NCBI RefSeq assembly: GCF_018873765.1
Contig: NC_057926.1
Location: 51,327,043-51,391,042, forward strand
Direction of reading: 5' to 3'
DNA from: Telopea speciosissima
Lineage: Eukaryota; Streptophyta; Magnoliopsida; Proteales; Proteaceae
Length of the DNA stretch: 64,000 bases
Shown: positions 11,031-23,206 of the stretch, in pieces
Position numbering within the stretch: the first letter of the stretch is position 1
Layout: each line of letters starts with the position of its first letter
Position numbers and translations under genes: made by a program
The notes under the pieces: generated by a model
Database searches by the model: none
Told to the model about the DNA's origin: nothing
Seen by the model: the letters and a program-made list of their open reading frames with translations, nothing else

Positions 11031-11263
11031 GATTAAAACCCTCTCCAATTCCCCTATGGTGCAATGTTGTGTAGTTCGGGGTGGAGAGATCGACACCTGG
11101 CAAGTGCAACATCCAACGGTCCGAACTATACCGCCCCATTTTTGTTTTTCTTTTTTTTCTTCTCAAGCTCAACATCGTTGACTGTCGCACTTGCCAAGTG
11201 TTGAGCTCTCCACCCCAAACTGTACAACACTGCTCCATGGGGGAATTGGAGAGGATTTTAATC
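11031..11263. mobile_element. Foldback MITE, about 233 bp
   Basis: The ends are long imperfect inverted repeats of roughly 75 bp: left GATTAAAACCCTCTCC, right the inverse of GATTAAAATCCTCTCC. Further inside, GGTGGAGAG pairs with CTCTCCACC, and CACTTGCC pairs with GGCAAGTG. A short T-rich loop separates the arms. No clear target duplication is visible. It also lies in the LINE remnant. Confidence 0.75.
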
Positions 11264-11640
11264 CTTGCCAAAACTATATATAAAGTCTCCATTATCCCTT
11301 CTAGTTGATAATTCCTTGCTAAGAACAATCTGGGTAATGACTTTCACCATCGTAAGAAGTTTATATGGACGTATGTTTGGAAATTAAAGCTTCATCCTCA
11401 TTTTAAAGAGGTTTTTTTTTTTTTTTGAAAAATATTTAATTGGTAGAGTACCTACTAAAGATAAATTAGCCTCTTTTATAGATATCGATATCAATTGTCC
11501 TATCTGTAAATGAACATGAATTTAGTTGGCATTTATTTTTGTCTTGTCCTTTTTCTAAGCGTATTTGGGCAGTAGACTATTAGGGTTACGCACTAAGTCT
11601 CTCCATGCTGACTCCATACTTGATTTATTTAAATATTGTA

Positions 11641-12620
11641 TGTGTTCATCGATGGTGCCTCCTTATGATCTCAATCGTCTTCTATCTATTGCTGTCATAT
11701 AATTTTGTAATTCTTGTGGTTATATAGAAACAAATGTATTTTTCAGAAATATACCCAATCTTTCCCATAATTTGCATTTAATTTACAATTGGTATGTTTT
11801 AACCTTTCATTTGATGCCCTCATCTTACTTAAATAACTTCCATTCAACTGGGAAAAATGTCCCCACATGATTACATTACTTTGCCTTTTTGTGGATCAAC
11901 TAGTCTTGAGTTGGTGTTTTTATTCTAATTCCTTTATGAGTGGATGGGCCTCTATTGGTTTTTTATAATGCAAGATTCTATTCTGTCTCCTTGAGTTATG
12001 GTATTTCAAGGTCTCTATTGGCATCAAAGACCAAAGGTATCTTGCAAGGCTCTCACCAAGCAAAGGCACGGGTTGAGAAGTAGAGGTGTTTAGTGGTTGG
12101 TCCAAAATTATGCAGGTGGTGATTAATGCAAAGACGTAGCACTAGCTGGTCTTTAGACTTATATGATATTTTGTTTAAAATATCCTGGTATTTTAAGTCA
12201 ATGAGTGTAGATATAACATGTCCTTCTGAATTCAGCTCAGAGGGTTGCTCAAATTGCTGGGAAGGTAAGTGCTATATGTCTCAAATTCTTGTACTCATTT
12301 TGAAGTTTGCCTCGTTCTAACATTTTTGGTGACGATTCGGAAGAAAAATTTTGTGAGGTCTGTGATGGTAGCAGAGGGCTTGGGCTGATAGGCGACCCGA
12401 CCCGATTCGGAGGAATATTTATTTGTTTTATTGTCTTGTTGTGGAAGTAAGGAAAAGAAGTGAGATTTGGGGTTTTTTCGAGTTTGGATTTTTGGGGAAA
12501 GTTCTTGTAATAACATTTTGGGTGTTCTTGAGAGATCTCTATTGTATTTTCTTCCATCACATTGTGAAATTGTTGATCATCTTCAGCTTCGCCTGTGGAT
12601 ATAACACATCATATTGGTAT
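11641..12620. other. Intergenic, no gene seen
   Basis: AT-rich DNA with unconvincing short frames on both strands. It is bounded by the ends of two LINE remnants of opposite orientation. Confidence 0.4.
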
Positions 12621-12621
12621 T

Positions 12622-13900
12622 TTTTTATTTTATTTTTTTGACACAGAAACCCCGCAGAGGGGGAGACGGTTTATTCTTCCTCAACGGGGGTAAAAATTTT
12701 GATTATAATGACGCGAGAGACTCAGGATATGAGTTCTCCCACCAACCAAACCCAGAAAAACAAACGACCCATTTAACAATATTATGGGCACAAAAATTAC
12801 ATTTTCTTGGAATAAAGAAAAACTAACAACTGTGGAAGCCTTGTTGAAGATGCCTAATATCTTGGACAATAGACTGAGATTGAAAATTTTGGCAATCGAT
12901 CAGAATGAACTTTGATCGACTGAACAATATCCTCAATTAATACCTGACAATCTGAGAACAATGCAACCTTGTGATAGCCCTTTGACTTCGCCACTACAAG
13001 ACCAAATCTCAAGGCAAAGGCCTCACCCACCAAAGCAGGAGCTGAGGCCAAATGATTTGAAGCTACCCAACAGATTTTTTTAGCTTCATTGACAACAATG
13101 CACCCTATTCCCATTGCTTTTGGATTATTTGATAATCCCACATCAGTGAAGATAGAGATACAATGGGAAGGATGGATGAAAGAAGGCTCAACCAAATTAC
13201 CTGTGATGTCTGGAGGCACCATATTGGTATGTTTGAACCAATTAAATCTCAGTTTCATCTTTGTTCTATTTTTGGCTTCATATTACTTGGTGTTTGGGTC
13301 AATAGTAAGTTATCTTGTATGGAAGACAACCTAATGGCCTTTTACTTAATACCTTTCTTACTCCAAAAAAAAAAAATTTGTGCAATTTCCTTACTTAAAA
13401 AAAAATCACATGCAAGTAGATGTGCCTGTCTATATAATTCATACGGATGAGCCTGTCCAGAGAACCTTTTGTCAAAAAAGTTGTGGGGTTCACTGGAGGA
13501 ATGAAGAATCCTGCAGACAAACCTTCACCCAAGAAACCATGGAAACCTGTTGGGTTCTGTTGTGCTTTCCACATGATCGGTCACATTCATCCAGCAAGCC
13601 AAAGGGAGCAAAATACATAACAATCAGAGTTGAACATTGATGGATCATTCATAAATCTAATCAAAGAATGCAACACAAGTGGAAGCCAAGTATAATGCAG
13701 AGCAGATTCACCAATAACCCAAATAACTTCCCTTGGTTTTTTTGTACAAAACCAAATTAACCACCCCGTGCTATAGAATTTAAACAACCTCGCCGCTCCC
13801 TTCTCCTTTATCGGAGGCACAAAATTGGGTATGCTGCAGGGTTCACCGACTGATGGGATAAAATTCATCTCCCAGTATCTGTCCCAGAAATTCGGATGGA
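12622..13900 (-). mobile_element. Degraded L1-type LINE 3' end with RNase H domain
   Basis: The minus strand at 13258-12854 encodes an RNase H-like domain (FTDVGLSNNPKAMGIGCIVV, then EAFALRFGLVVAKSKG and ALFSDCQ). The Asp, Glu and Asp positions are present. After a frameshift it continues VQDIRHLQQGF and FIPRKCN. Upstream at 13868-13500 a second frame carries VIGESALHYTWLPLVLHSL and WKAQQN, which fit the region before RNase H. The 3' end is an A-rich tail (CAAAAAAATAAAATAAAAAA) at about 12640-12620. Multiple frameshifts make it inactive. Its 5' edge abuts the 3' end of the glucanase gene. Confidence 0.65.
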
Positions 13901-13952
13901 ATTTGATTTCAGGTATCAGTTACCTGAGAAGACACAGCCATGCACAATCTCC

Positions 13953-16900
13953 TCACAAGAAAAGTGCACTCCACAGTACAAATCCAATAACCAGCGGACT
14001 TCTAACACCACCATGGAAACTTTGTGTAGCAGAACTTGAAGCTGTGGAATTTGAAGAAGGTGCAAGCGTTGTGCCATTTATGAATGTGCCATTCCTGCCA
14101 CCACTATACAAAAATGAAATATCAGTAGTTCACTCATGCAACAAATTACAAGTATTTGATTGTTACAAGTATTTGTAGATCATTTAGGAGATTGGAACAG
14201 GAAAAATCTTAAGAGGCCACAAAGGTAAAGGCAACATCAGGTATGCCTTAACATACCTCCCTGGAAATATGCAGGAACCATGACCTGCAAAAAGAGGAAC
14301 CATAATATCAGCAATTAATGAAAATGCCAACAAAAACAGGTAAGAGAATATGTGTCAGGTTCTTACTTGGGTCTGTAGTCGTAACTGTAGCCACACCATT
14401 GAAGTAACATGTCCCAGAAGCCATTCCCATCTGACGATAATATGTGTCAAAAGCATAGCTTGCATGAGCAGCCACAGTGTCTGGTTCGTAGCATGGTTCT
14501 CCTTGCAACAAAGGTGAGCAATCCACCTTCCCAGGTCCACATGCCCAATCCAGTGCAGCCTGAAGCATTTTTGAATCAACACCATCCTTCGCAGTGCAAA
14601 AAGTCTGATTTGTAGTATCATTTGCCAACACCATTCCAGAACCTGTCAAGTGCAGAATATAAACAGGCACACCACTGGCATCAAAAAGACCCCAATTCTG
14701 CTCTGAAAGTGACCCAGGTTTCAAATCCTCATTGTAAAGCTCATAGATGTAGGTGCTAACTGCAACTCCAGGGTGCTTGGGTGTCCCAGTATTGTTGAGC
14801 ACATGCCGGATTAGGTTGCTATTATACGTGTTGGCATTGTTAATAGTAGCATCTGGCTCATTATTATCACCCTTGGAAGGCCAGCCTGACTCGGTAACAA
14901 CAATTGGGATGTTAGTAAAGTTAAGGTATGCCATGGCAAAGTATGCTGCATCAACCACAGCATCAAAGACATTGGTATAGTGAAGGAGTGTGTTTGCATC
15001 CACAGCTTCTTTGTTCGGAGGAAGAGGGCGAAAGAGTGCATAATCCAACGGTATTACACCATTGGATTCCATGTAATCATAATAGGGATAGACATTGAGC
15101 ATGAGAGATGATCCCGTGGATTGCAAAAACTTAAGCAACGGGACCATGACTGGATCCCAGGAGCGGTTGAAGAAGGCTTGTGATGGTGGGAAAGAGTCGA
15201 GGATGATTGAGGATGAGAGTGGTGTTGACACTGTGATCTGATTATCAAGGTTGGCTGCAACAAGAGCAGAGTTAATAAACTTGACGGCGTTTACTAGGAC
15301 AGGAGCAGCATTTGGAAGGGATGTAAGGACTTCAGACCCAACTGCAATGGTCGTGATGTTGGTGGCAGGTACATGTGCCACAACATTCCGGGCCACCCAA
15401 TTGGCAGCAGTAGCATTGGATTGGCCCACCCCAAGGAGCTCGTCATTTGGGATAGAGACTGTAACACGAATGCCAGTGTTAGCGAGTGCAATAAGCATGG
15501 CACGGTCAGCATCATAGAGCCGGACATGTCTGATTTGTTGGGCCTTCAAGAGGGCAGCCACCTGAGTCGGGCTTGGCATATTGGAGAGGTCTGTGCCAAT
15601 GTTTACACCAATAAAAGCATCTGTTGATCAGAGAGAAAGCATGAGGTACCAGTCTAGATGCCCATTGTAACAGGAAATGTTGCTTAATTTGTATCAGCAG
15701 AGATGATCATAGAAACAGAAACCATAACTACACAATTTTCAAGTCCCAAGCATTGCATTACATGTTATATTACCATGTTCTTGCAATAAAGGTTCATCCA
15801 TTGTCTGCTATATTCAGATTTCAGACTCATGAATTATGATACTCAGGCTATGACTAATAATTTTTATATTAAATGTTTTTATTGGGTGGTGACAAGTTCA
15901 GTGACATGGCCTGAAAAAAAAACTAGGGGAATTTATCTAAATAACAGTACGTAAGTGTATACATAAATATCTTCCCAATCCTTTTGCTGCTTATGAAATT
16001 AATCAGGTAAATCACCTGCGTTGTGTAAGGCAATCATCTTCGTTTTTTCATTTTCTAAAAGCAAAGACAGAAAAAATTGAAAATGTTTGATGAAGTTGTT
16101 CCCAAACATAATGCCCTTGATGAAAGCAAAGACAAGAAATTGAAAATGTTTGACGAAGTTGTTTCCAAACATAATGCCCTTGATGAATTGGGTAAAGAAT
16201 TCCTATTTGGTAATTCAAAGAGTTTCATTGGTGTGTCTCCCTTTACCCACTTTGAAAGGATTTATTTTTTTAATACTAGAATTGTCTGGCAGAGTAGGAC
16301 ATCATCTTTGGCTGCACTTCACAAAGTTTTTCATAAGTCATGGTTTCACACAAGAAAAGTTGAAAACATCCATTATGGGCAACCATATAAAAGACACTAA
16401 GTTAACTCTCAATATGATGATAGCATTGGTACTAAGAAGACAAGTCTGCTGCAATCATACAGGATAGGGATTTTTGTTCCTCAAAGACTCTGCAAAGGCT
16501 CAAGAGATCCAAAACAGAGACTTGACTGAACTTGACTGGAACATCTATCCAAAAAGTGCTTACCTTTGATTAAACATAATTTAAACTCAAAACCATTTAT
16601 CCTCTAGACGTTCATGGTCCTCATCAAATACTTCCCACCCTCATCAGATGAAATTGTCATGACAATGGTTCTAAGTATTGGTAAGATATCGGAATAGGGG
16701 AACTTGACCAATACGCCTGATACATGTGGGTAATAGTCTTGGTTAAAGTTATCTTAATCGAGGACCGTATCAGTCCCAGCCAATACCAATACTGATACAG
16801 TTCGAGTGGATGAAGCCAATTTGGCTGAACCGATCCACTCTTTGGGACCCGTCAATATAGTAGCTAGAAAATAATAAAAAAGAGTAAAAAAAGTCCAATA

Positions 16901-19900
16901 TATATATATTTAAATTACAATAGGCTTTGTTTGGTTGCAAGGAGAAATAAAGGGAAGGGAAGTGAAAAAATTTTAACTTAAAAAAAAAACCTTTTGTAAT
17001 CATTACCCTATGTGACTATATCACTAACTCCAAATCATTCCATATTTGGTTATTAAATTTCACTTTATTTGCATCCAATTCCCTTTGGTTTAAAAAGTAA
17101 AATAAAAATTACATGTAAAATGTATCATTACTAAATCTGGTATGAAATTTAAGTAGTTTATACAATCACATGGGGTAATCATTACAAAAGTTTTTTTTTA
17201 AGATTTGAAATTTTCACTTCCCTTCCCTTTAATTCCCCTTGCAACCAAACGTAGCCATAAGTGCATAAAAATTTTCATTTATTTTCTAAACTTAAATAAA
17301 TGAAACATGTAAATCTTAGTATGATCTACAACCGGAAGACTATTTGCCAAAAAAATCCACTAAAATCCAAATCTCCAAGAATCAAACATGTAGATCTTAG
17401 TATGATCTACAACATACTGAAAGATCAACATCAAATTCTACTTATTTATAATTTTCAAATTTAAAAAAATTAACATAAACTCAATATTGCATGATATATT
17501 GATGATTTTTTTTAAAAGCACACAAACCCATCAATGACAAACGTAGAACAAATCTAAGTTAGAATTTGCAACATCTAACCACAGATTGCAACAAAAAAAG
17601 GGTAAAAAAACCGACCTTGTAACGTTGAAAAACATTAAAGAAGGCGTCTGATTGCTAAAATCTGGATTTTCGACCCTCGAAATTCCGATTAAAGACACTG
17701 AATGCGTAGATCATCCATAATAGTAAAGGGGGGCAAAAATCAACTCAATTGGAGGTGAAATGAACGATATCCAAAGGTCTGAAGTTCGGAGAGGAATATA
17801 TAAGGTAAGTTGCAGATTTCAAATGGAAAACGGGTCGGCTCAGCCAATCCGGGTATTGAGCCATTCCTCCACCACTATATCCATGGCATTAAATATCAGC
17901 ATTGGATCAGGTGTATTGGTTGACCCGTAGCAGAATCGGCTGACCCCGAATCCGATATTTGACCAATACAGTTGCAGTGAGCTGGACCCAGATCAGACGA
18001 TCCAACCCAATTCTTATTCAAAACCTGCAATTCAAGGTAATTCTTCCAGCCGAACTTCAAACATTTAGATATCAGTCTGACACCTTCAATGTTTGAGTTT
18101 TGAGGTTGTTTTTCCACTCTTTTTTTGCTGCAATCTGTTAGTCTGTTGCAAATACTAGCTTAGATGTGTCATATTGGATTTAAGTTTTTTTATTTTTTTT
18201 AATATCATGAATATATCATGTGATATTGGTTCTATGTTATTTCTTAATTTTCTGCAAATAATAAAAATAAAATTGGAATTTGATGTTGGTTTTTTAGTAT
18301 GTTGTGTAGTAGATCATGCTGAAATCTACATGTCTGTGGCTTGTTTGCCAAAAAAATCCACAAAAAAAAAAAACATTCAGTTTTACATTTTTCAAATTTG
18401 TTACATACTTATTGTAATTTAGGTTACATCTTATGCAATATTTCACAAAAATAAAAATTAATTATGAATTCCTATTTTTATAATGGTGTATTTTTTTATT
18501 TATTAATTTTCTTGCCGATATAGTGACCAATCCCAAAAAGTGAACAGTCCAACTGAATTGACCCGATACAGCCCAACTTACCGAATCAGTATCAGCTGAG
18601 ACCGATACAATCCCCGATTTTGATACCTTTTACTATCATGACATTACATTTTGAGTTTTTCTGATCTTGAATGTAGAACCCACTAAAGAGTAGATGCTAG
18701 TAGATATTAACTATACTAGCTGGTATACGAAAATTAGGAGGGAAGCTTATCAAAGGGTGCTCTTCCTGCCTTAAAACCTCAGACATTAGACACCCAGGAG
18801 GTTCACAGCCATTCAATTATATGCTCCCAAAAATGCAATTTCCTGAGCTAAGCATTGAACAAATTGGATAATCCTTCACATCCAACCTATTATGCTATTT
18901 TGGGTAACAAACACAACAATCATGAAAAACAGCTACAGATAAATTTTTCCCAAAAAAAAACATGAAAACAGTATGCAGATCAGATTTTCTTCATCATGGT
19001 CCTCTATTCAGGCAATAATCCACATATCTTACAACAGGGATGGGCTTCAACTTCATTCCTCTATTCAGAAAGATACATAAATGATACAATATAAATAGTC
19101 TATGCCAGCTGTGAGTAACAATTTGGCGAATAAAAGGGCGCACTATCCAACAAATTGAAGGATTTTTGGAATCTGGACCATAAAATAGTTGTCCACTGTC
19201 ACTCATTTATTTAATCTGTTTACTTAACACAATACTTAGTCCAAAACCTTAAGAAAGGCACTTCATAAGAATAAGAAATTAGTCTTCCCATGTATAATGA
19301 CAGCTTTATCCTGTCCCATCGCCCATACTCCCATTTGGTATATTATCTTAAACAATTTATGGACATAAAATTAGTTTTGTTTTCTTACAGAAAAAAAAAA
19401 AAAAGAAGTTTTGCACCAGATGGGCAGTTTAGATATAAAGTCCTCAGTTAAGAATGCAGCTGCATCTGTTTAATACGGTAGGTAAGCAAAACAACACCAT
19501 ACAATATAAATAGCATTAGCTTCCCAACAAGACCTAATGAAAGGGACAGACGTGAAGTTTTAACTTCCAATAGTAATTTAAGCTATATTTAGCAGACTTT
19601 GAAGTTTAAAGCTTTTTAAGAAATGTAGGATTCTTTAATGAGTAGTGAACCATGCCCATAACCCATTAACCCCCATAGAAGTTATGGTGGGAAACACAAG
19701 TCTTCTATGTTCTGATCTTTTGATGTTATCAAGAAGGAGAACATTTATTCATGGAGTGTAGGTCATTCAATAGCCAGATTAGCATTAACACTGTGGTGCA
19801 GAGTTTTGGAGGTAGGAAGAGGACATTTTGGAGATTTTAACTAAACTTTGGTGCAGGATTTTCAACAGGTCGGTCAGTAGAAAAAGTCAAGAACACAGGA

Positions 19901-20484
19901 GAAAACTGGAACAATGGAACCTTAACTCACAAGTCTCTATCTCTCTGCCTCCCAAGCAAATCTGCAACTAGAAGGCCATAACTCTCTTGTCTCTTCACTT
20001 GCATTAGTACCCAAAACCAGAGTATTTCAACACCAGACTAGACCAAGCCATGACGATGAAACCCAGAAGCCTCTTTTAACTTCAAAATAGATGGGAAAGG
20101 AAGCATCTTTTCACTCGATTTACTTGAAAGAAACTTAAAAACATTAAACATGGAAAGAACAGCATTGAGATTTTCTGACACAAACTGAACTAAAGGGAAA
20201 AAAGAGGAAACAGAGAGCTCAAAAAGAACAGCCACGGAGGTCGAAACCCAAACCCAGTTCAAAAACTAGGAGATCCCAAAGAGAATACAGATTAAAGAGA
20301 GCATGAACTCTTACAAAGTAACCCAATCTTGACAGATACATCAAAAGTCCACTAAGAAGCAGCAAACCCACGAAAATGAGAGAGGCAAAGATTAAAAAAA
20401 TAGGAGCAGGTAGAGTTGAAAGGACGCACCTTGGTCAGCTGTGACAACAGAGACTGCCAAGAGCAAAAGAAGAAGCAGAGCCAT
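13953..20484 (-). CDS. GPI-anchored glucan endo-1,3-beta-glucosidase (GH17 plus X8), four exons
   Basis: Joined minus-strand exons 20484-20430, 15620-14367, 14284-14257 (28 nt) and 14103-13953 give 495 residues with consistent phases and GT-AG introns. Exon 1 encodes the signal peptide (MALLLLLLLAVSVVTADQ). The GH17 barrel follows: FIGVNIGTDLSNMPSPTQ, acid/base Glu in IAVGSEVLTS, nucleophile Glu in VVTESGWPSKG. Next comes an X8/CBM43 domain with six cysteines (FC, WACGPGKVDC, PCYEP, TCYF, SCIF), a Ser/Thr-rich linker and a hydrophobic tail typical of GPI attachment. It is very close to Arabidopsis At2g01630 (501 residues), a callose-degrading enzyme of cell wall or plasmodesmata. The exon 2 frame alone gives a false C-terminus and lacks the start. 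No lesion is seen. Confidence 0.92.
15621..16670. other. Left part of the glucanase intron 1
   Basis: Intronic DNA. A frame at 16077-16400 holds a 61-bp tandem duplication (KMFDEVVPKHNALDE, then KMFDEVVSKHNALDE) but matches no family I recognise. It is probably not a gene. Confidence 0.4.
16073..16192 (+). repeat. 61-bp tandem duplication in the intron
   Basis: AAATTGAAAATGTTTGA, then GAAGTTGTT and CCAAACATAATGCCCTTGAT, occurs twice in a row with a few differences. Confidence 0.85.
16670..18640. repeat. Composite non-coding repeat inside the glucanase intron
   Basis: Both ends carry related GATAC/CCGATACAG-rich DNA (about 16680-16850 and 18530-18630), with a similar stretch at 17820-18000. 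Short motifs such as ATCTTAGTATGATCTACAAC (about 17313 and 17395) and TTGCCAAAAAAATCCAC (17345 and 18347) recur. A MITE (16923-17256) sits within. No coding potential is seen. The class is unknown. Confidence 0.45.
16923..17256. mobile_element. Foldback MITE, 334 bp, possible PIF/Harbinger type
   Basis: Begins GGCTTTGTTTGGTTGCAAGG and ends with the inverse of GGCTACGTTTGGTTGCAAGG. The arms extend about 110 bp, including AAAGGGAAGGGAAGTGAAA. The flanks carry ATA on both sides (16920-16922, 17257-17259), consistent with a 3-bp duplication. No transposase is encoded. Confidence 0.75.
18641..20429. other. Right part of the glucanase intron 1
   Basis: Intronic DNA with poly-A runs and no recognisable gene or repeat. 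It ends at the exon 1 donor GTGCGT on the minus strand. Confidence 0.5.
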
Positions 20485-20660
20485 TGATTCTACAATGCCC
20501 AAATCCTCCAAAACCAATAATACACTGAGAACCTGAGAGGAAGGGGGAAAACCAGAAAAGAAGAAGAAGAGAAAGAGAGAGAGGAACTGAACTGAGAGAA
20601 AAAGTGGTTCCTTTCTGAAAGAGAATTAAACAAAGCTACAGAGACCGTGTTAAGTGGAAA

Positions 20661-20667
20661 TTTATAA
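20661..20667 (-). promoter_or_regulatory. TATA box of the glucanase gene
   Basis: The minus strand reads CTTATAAATTTCC about 180 bp upstream of the ATG. Purine/pyrimidine-rich leader sequence (GAGA/CTCT) lies between. The spacing leaves about 145 nt of 5' UTR. Confidence 0.5.
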
Positions 20668-20699
20668 GCAGTGTAAAAGAATTTTGCTGATCTGGGATG

Positions 20700-22815
20700 T
20701 TCTTCCAATCACGTGACGTTTGTCAGAGATCGAACGGTTATTATCTCTCTACCGTTCAGTTGAACCAGTAATGGCATACATCGTGGCAAAACCTTTGTGG
20801 AAGCCACCTGATGATATAGGAATAAGGGTTACATCTAGGATCTATTATTCCAGAACTCTAGGTATCGAGATCTGCGCCAGGGGAAGATCACAAGAACCTT
20901 GGTTATTCCAATCAAACGGTATATGATAAGGCATACAGAACGATTGCTCTAAGTAATATATATTTAATCAAGTTCTTCCTTAACCATTAATAAGGTCTAA
21001 AATCTAAGGCGATGTACGAGAACACTGACAATGATGACGTGGCAAAGCAGCTGGATTCAACGGTCATATTCCTGGTTTTTTTTGTTTTGTGAAATATTCC
21101 TGGTCCATTTATTTCTTTATTAATTGTCCTTTCGGTTTTTTTTTTTTTTTTTTTTAGTTTTTCTTTTTAGGGAATCTCTTAAAAAACGCTCTTACATGCG
21201 CAGTGAGTGCTGTGACTCTGAGCCTGGACTGTGTTGCCAGAATCCAGATTCGTCTTCGAGGAAAGCTCTCTTCACACGAGACAGGAGTGCTTACGATTGT
21301 CCATTCACACGTGTGCTCCGAACCTTGGAGCCCATGAGAGTGCGGATCCGGATCTCTCCAACAATATTTTACAATTAGAATCCATCTTTTTTTCGATCTG
21401 GTTGTTCCACCATCCTAATCCCAGTTAGATTCAAGCATGATACATTTTTTAATTATTGAGAGAACTCAAATGTTCCCCTTTAGATCAATGAAACAATTTT
21501 GAGAAACTTTTTTTCCGTTTGAAAGATACAAGAACGAAACAATCAATCTATTGTGTATTTTTCAGAAACAATAGACAATTAATCGAATGATTGGACAAAT
21601 TCTAGCATTCTCGAATGGCTAGAAATGTACTTGTATCAAGATATTTCATATGTTCCTAAATTATTGAATATTTTATTTATATGGAGAAAAGTTCTCTATA
21701 GGAGAGTGTACCATGGGGCAAAATGATTTCCCCCAACCCATATAAAAGGTGGAATTCTCCCCCATGATGTTTTAGTATGCACTCTCATTGACCCCGTGCA
21801 CACACAAGAACTATGCTACCTTATTCTTAAGAAAGAAAAAAGAAAAGACCGGTTATAATACTCTATCTTTTTCCCTTTTTATGTCTTGGCCATAGAATTA
21901 CTCTGTATTCTTTGCACCAAAAAAGGGGGAGAAGATAAATCTGACTTCTAAGCATCTAGATGAACCTCCAAACTGTAAATCTATAGCAGATTTTATTGTT
22001 CATTGACCTCGAATAAACCTCATCTTTTTTAAGAAAAATTCTTAATTTATGTCTAAAATTAATGATTTTTATTGATTTTATGTAAATAGGCCCTACCATC
22101 CTACAGTATTTTACACCTAAGGAGGGGCAACATTGGACGAGAGGAGATGCAAAAAAAGGGCGGGAGAGGGGAGACACCTATTTTTGTTCAAAGTAAAGGC
22201 AAGAGCAAGAGAGTCAATCTCTTTACCTCCTCGGACCCACAACAACTTATAAAGTTACAAGGGGCTTAACATGAATAAACTTTAGTCTATATTTAGTATT
22301 TTTTTTTCCAACCTAGTAAACTGAGCAAATATCCTTAAACTGTGTATGATATCACTTTTTGATTCTATAGTGTGTTTCTTTTGCAGAGTTCTTAGATTCT
22401 TACTTTGATGAAAAGAGACAACTAGGGTACAAGTAACCAATACGAACTGTGTTAGGTTGTACAAGCCTAAGGCCTAGCCCGAAGTAATTTATATTCAAGT
22501 TCATATAACTTTTTAAAAAGCTTCTTCCAGTTGCAAAGTAAAAGGAAGTGAAAGAAAATGAAATCGGTTTTGAAAAGAAAAAGACAAGCTTTGTAATTAT
22601 GATTATGTAATCTACATATAACTCTTACTATGTTTATTCATTACATTTTGGGGAAAAAAATTGTCATGACAGCTTGTGCAATTTACTCCTTACATTTATT
22701 TTTTATTATTTTTCCAATCTACTCTAAAAATGTAGACCCTAAGGATGATACCTTTTATAGTTATAAATTGCTCCAAAAGTCCTTAAGTTTGGCGAAATTG
22801 CACTTACGATCCCCA
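20700..22815. other. Intergenic, no gene seen
   Basis: Contains a 20-bp T run near 21137-21156 and a moderately GC-rich stretch at 21190-21360 with unremarkable short frames. I recognise no gene or element. Confidence 0.4.
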
Positions 22816-22818
22816 TGA

Positions 22819-22932
22819 TTCAGGCAAGGTGCACAGTAATAGCCTATCGGTGAAAGCCTAGGTAAAGTTGCATACATTATGACCCCCCTAGATCCCACAG
22901 TGGTGAGAGCCTAATGCGCTAGGTATGCCCTA
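22819..22932 (+). mobile_element. Degenerate Au-type SINE
   Basis: GGCAAGGTGCACAGTAA, GTTGCATACATTATGACCC, GATCCCACAGTGGTGAGAGC and GCCTAATGCGCTAGG follow in the order of the plant Au SINE body. The same order is seen in the clearer copy at 53.8 kb. The tRNA-like head is strongly eroded. Confidence 0.55.
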
Positions 22933-23206
22933 TTTGTTTTAAAAATGCCTTGATTTTCAAACAAGTAAAACTCAATCTTCTATTTGTGGTTAAATCTATT
23001 GATCAGTGGACCTGTGACCTTAAACTCCTTCATTTTGGAACTAACTATTGTTTTGAGCAAGATGAGGATATGATTTTACCCTATGATGAGTACCAAAGAT
23101 TGTCGGAAGGGGAATCATGTCTATCATATGCAATGGGAACTGTATACCTAACGATGAAATGGTTGGGTGGGTTCCTTCTTGTTTTTTCATTCTCATTTTG
23201 TTGTAG

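Larger units (their letters stand above)
10205..11640 (+). mobile_element. Degraded L1-type LINE tail (zf-RVT region), interrupted twice
   Basis: The plus strand reads KLAWRRFISPRDLWVQVVKS and RYFPHLSMWD, matching the region after reverse transcriptase in plant L1 elements (the same part of the L1 at 48.4 kb has LGWRLLNEPSSLWARVLKAK). It resumes after 10863 as CDINPILKQNVKDSK and NWNDRWV. After 11330 it gives FIWTYVWKLKLHPHFKE and, past a stretch with stops, a CPICK remnant of the zinc-binding zf-RVT domain. Two transposon insertions (10340-10855 and 11031-11263) split it. Stops and frameshifts make it dead. Confidence 0.65.

Noticed and set aside
16077-16400. 107-codon frame with duplicated KMFDEVV motif, PPR-like at first glance
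   Set aside because: The motif spacing does not continue as PPR repeats and it lies in an intron. The frame follows a 61-bp DNA duplication.
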